25,786 bases of DNA from a bacterium. GTDB lineage: Bacteria > ARS69. The notes below the pieces were generated by a model. That model saw nothing but the letters and a program-made list of their open reading frames with translations, was not told where the DNA came from and searched no databases. The stretch spans positions 1-25,786 of the forward strand of contig JALGZO010000513.1 in assembly GCA_025774865.1 (NCBI GenBank), given 5' to 3'. Of the stretch, positions 25,000-25,786 are shown piece after piece. The translations under genes were made by a program, and so were the position numbers. Position 1 is the first letter of the stretch. Each line of letters begins with the position of its first letter.

Positions 25000-25029
25000 A
25001 AATTACGAGAGCGGTCCGGAGCTTGTCAA
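25000..25029 (-). promoter_or_regulatory. Candidate sigma70 promoter for tadA and the tRNA/SRP cluster
   Basis: A perfect TTGACA (25024-25029) overlaps the TGA stop of the TPR gene. TAATTT (25000-25005) follows after 18 bp in a locally AT-richer patch; CGTAAT two bases earlier is an alternative -10 at 16 bp spacing. Either would start transcription near 24993, about 17 nt before the tadA Shine-Dalgarno. The -10 is imperfect, hence moderate confidence. Confidence 0.45.
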
Positions 25030-25786
25030 GGTGAGCCCCCGGCGCGCTGGCGCATCTCCGTGCGCAGAGTCTCAACGGCGGCGGCGACTGCGGGCGCGTT
25101 CGGCTCGAGCTCCAGGGCCTTCTCGCACATCCGCTCGGCCGTCGCGGGATCGTCCATCGCAGCGTAGATCCGCGCGAGCGTGAAGAACGTGGTCACGTCT
25201 TGCGGCGCGAGCCGCAGCGCCGTGCGAACCTCTCGCTCCGCATCCTCCAGGAGCCCCATCTCGAGGTAGGCCACGCCGAGGCTCCGGCGCAGCTCGACTT
25301 CCGGGCCGGCCCGCGCCGCGAGCGCACGGCGATACGCGACGATCGCTTCGTCGAAGCGCCCTGAGCGGAGGTAGCTGCTCGCGAGACCGATCAATGCCTG
25401 CTCGTGCCGAGGCGCCTCGAGCAAGCACTCCTCGAACTGGCGGATGGCCTCCTCCCAGTCACCGGCTTGCGCGGCCAGAATCCCCAGGTTCGACCGAACC
25501 GCCGCCGCGTAGTCGGGGGCCAGGCGGAGAACCTCGCGGTACTCCCGGCGTCCGTCCTCGCCGCGCCCAGTGCGCGCCAGGGCGTTGCCGAGGTTCAGAT
25601 GAATACGGGGATCCGGGACACCGGAGGCGGCGGCGGCCCGGTACTCCGCGATCGCCCGATCCAGATTGCCCTCGCGCTCGTAGAGGACGGCGAGGTTGAA
25701 GCGGTGGAACGGCGCGTCGTTCTCCGAAGTCACATCCGCGATGCCACTCCGCGTGACCAGGCGACCGCTCGTGAACACGAACAGGA
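25026..25786 (-). CDS. Tetratricopeptide-repeat protein, partial (5' end outside window)
   Basis: The reading frame is open to the right edge, so the true start lies beyond the window. The visible C-terminal 250 or so residues form about six TPR units: FNLAVLYEREGNLDRAIAEY, IHLNLGNALARTGRGEDGRR, VRSNLGILAAQAGDWEEAIR, ALIGLASSYLRSGRFDEAIV, LRRSLGVAYLEMGLLEDAER and TFFTLARIYAAMDDPATAER, each with the usual small and aromatic positions. The residues before the first repeat are partly hydrophobic (LFVF) and could follow a membrane domain, as in large glycosyltransferase-TPR proteins, but this cannot be seen. Function unknown; TPRs mediate protein contacts. Confidence 0.9.
   Translation of the reverse strand, partial: LFVFTSGRLVTRSGIADVTSENDAPFHRFNLAVLYEREGNLDRAIAEYRAAAASGVPDPRIHLNLGNALARTGRGEDGRREYREVLRLAPDYAAAVRSNLGILAAQAGDWEEAIRQFEECLLEAPRHEQALIGLASSYLRSGRFDEAIVAYRRALAARAGPEVELRRSLGVAYLEMGLLEDAEREVRTALRLAPQDVTTFFTLARIYAAMDDPATAERMCEKALELEPNAPAVAAAVETLRTEMRQRAGGSP

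Overview
The window is GC-rich bacterial chromosome. All 27 protein genes I can support, and all five RNA genes, are read from the minus strand, so the natural reading direction is from base 25786 down to base 1. Genes are packed tightly, with many 1-4 bp stop/start overlaps (ATGA, GTGA, TGATG) and frequent GTG and TTG starts. No transposase, integrase, phage gene, CRISPR array, toxin-antitoxin pair or restriction system was seen. The gene content is mostly universal housekeeping. The lineage cannot be fixed from the sequence; SpoVG, a decaprenyl-phosphate-phosphoribose-synthase-like protein, a K+-dependent-type membrane pyrophosphatase and an rmlA/rmlD/gmhA sugar cluster would suit a GC-rich diderm of an uncultured phylum, but that is a low-confidence guess.

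Layout in transcription order. (1) 25.8-24.1 kb: the 3' part of a TPR protein, tadA with its own likely promoter, then tRNA-Ser(CGA), tRNA-Ser(GGA), tRNA-Ala(CGC) and the small SRP RNA. (2) 23.9-21.3 kb: dnaX, ybaB, recR, the classical replication/repair trio. (3) 21.3-18.4 kb: pgsA and pgpA (consecutive steps to phosphatidylglycerol), cinA and thpR. (4) 18.4-14.0 kb: recA, recX, alaS. (5) 14.0-7.4 kb: a surface-polysaccharide block: a CpsB-type PHP phosphatase, rmlA, rmlD, a GT4 glycosyltransferase, gmhA, a polyprenyl-phosphate sugar-1-phosphate transferase and a four-helix SMR/EamA-type membrane protein. (6) 7.4-4.7 kb: udk, a UbiA-family DPPR-synthase-like enzyme, ispE, spoVG. (7) 4.7-0 kb: tRNA-Gln(UUG), prs, rplY, pth, then hppA, ending in two copies of a 40-bp repeat.

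Functional links. ispE-spoVG-prs-rplY-pth is the order known from Bacillus (with purR, ridA and glmU missing and a tRNA-Gln gained). One coherent sub-theme is that prs makes PRPP, ispE feeds polyprenyl synthesis, and the UbiA homologue belongs to the family that joins PRPP to a polyprenyl phosphate; a small candidate carrier-lipid transporter and a polysaccharide cluster lie just upstream. This is the nearest thing to an uncharacterised system here, and it is an inference from neighbourhood.

Smaller oddities: tadA has a near-perfect Shine-Dalgarno but no ATG/GTG/TTG at the expected place; pth carries an exact in-frame 15-bp duplication; a strong hairpin swallows the 3' end of tRNA-Gln; the last 84 bp holds a tandem hairpin-capable repeat.
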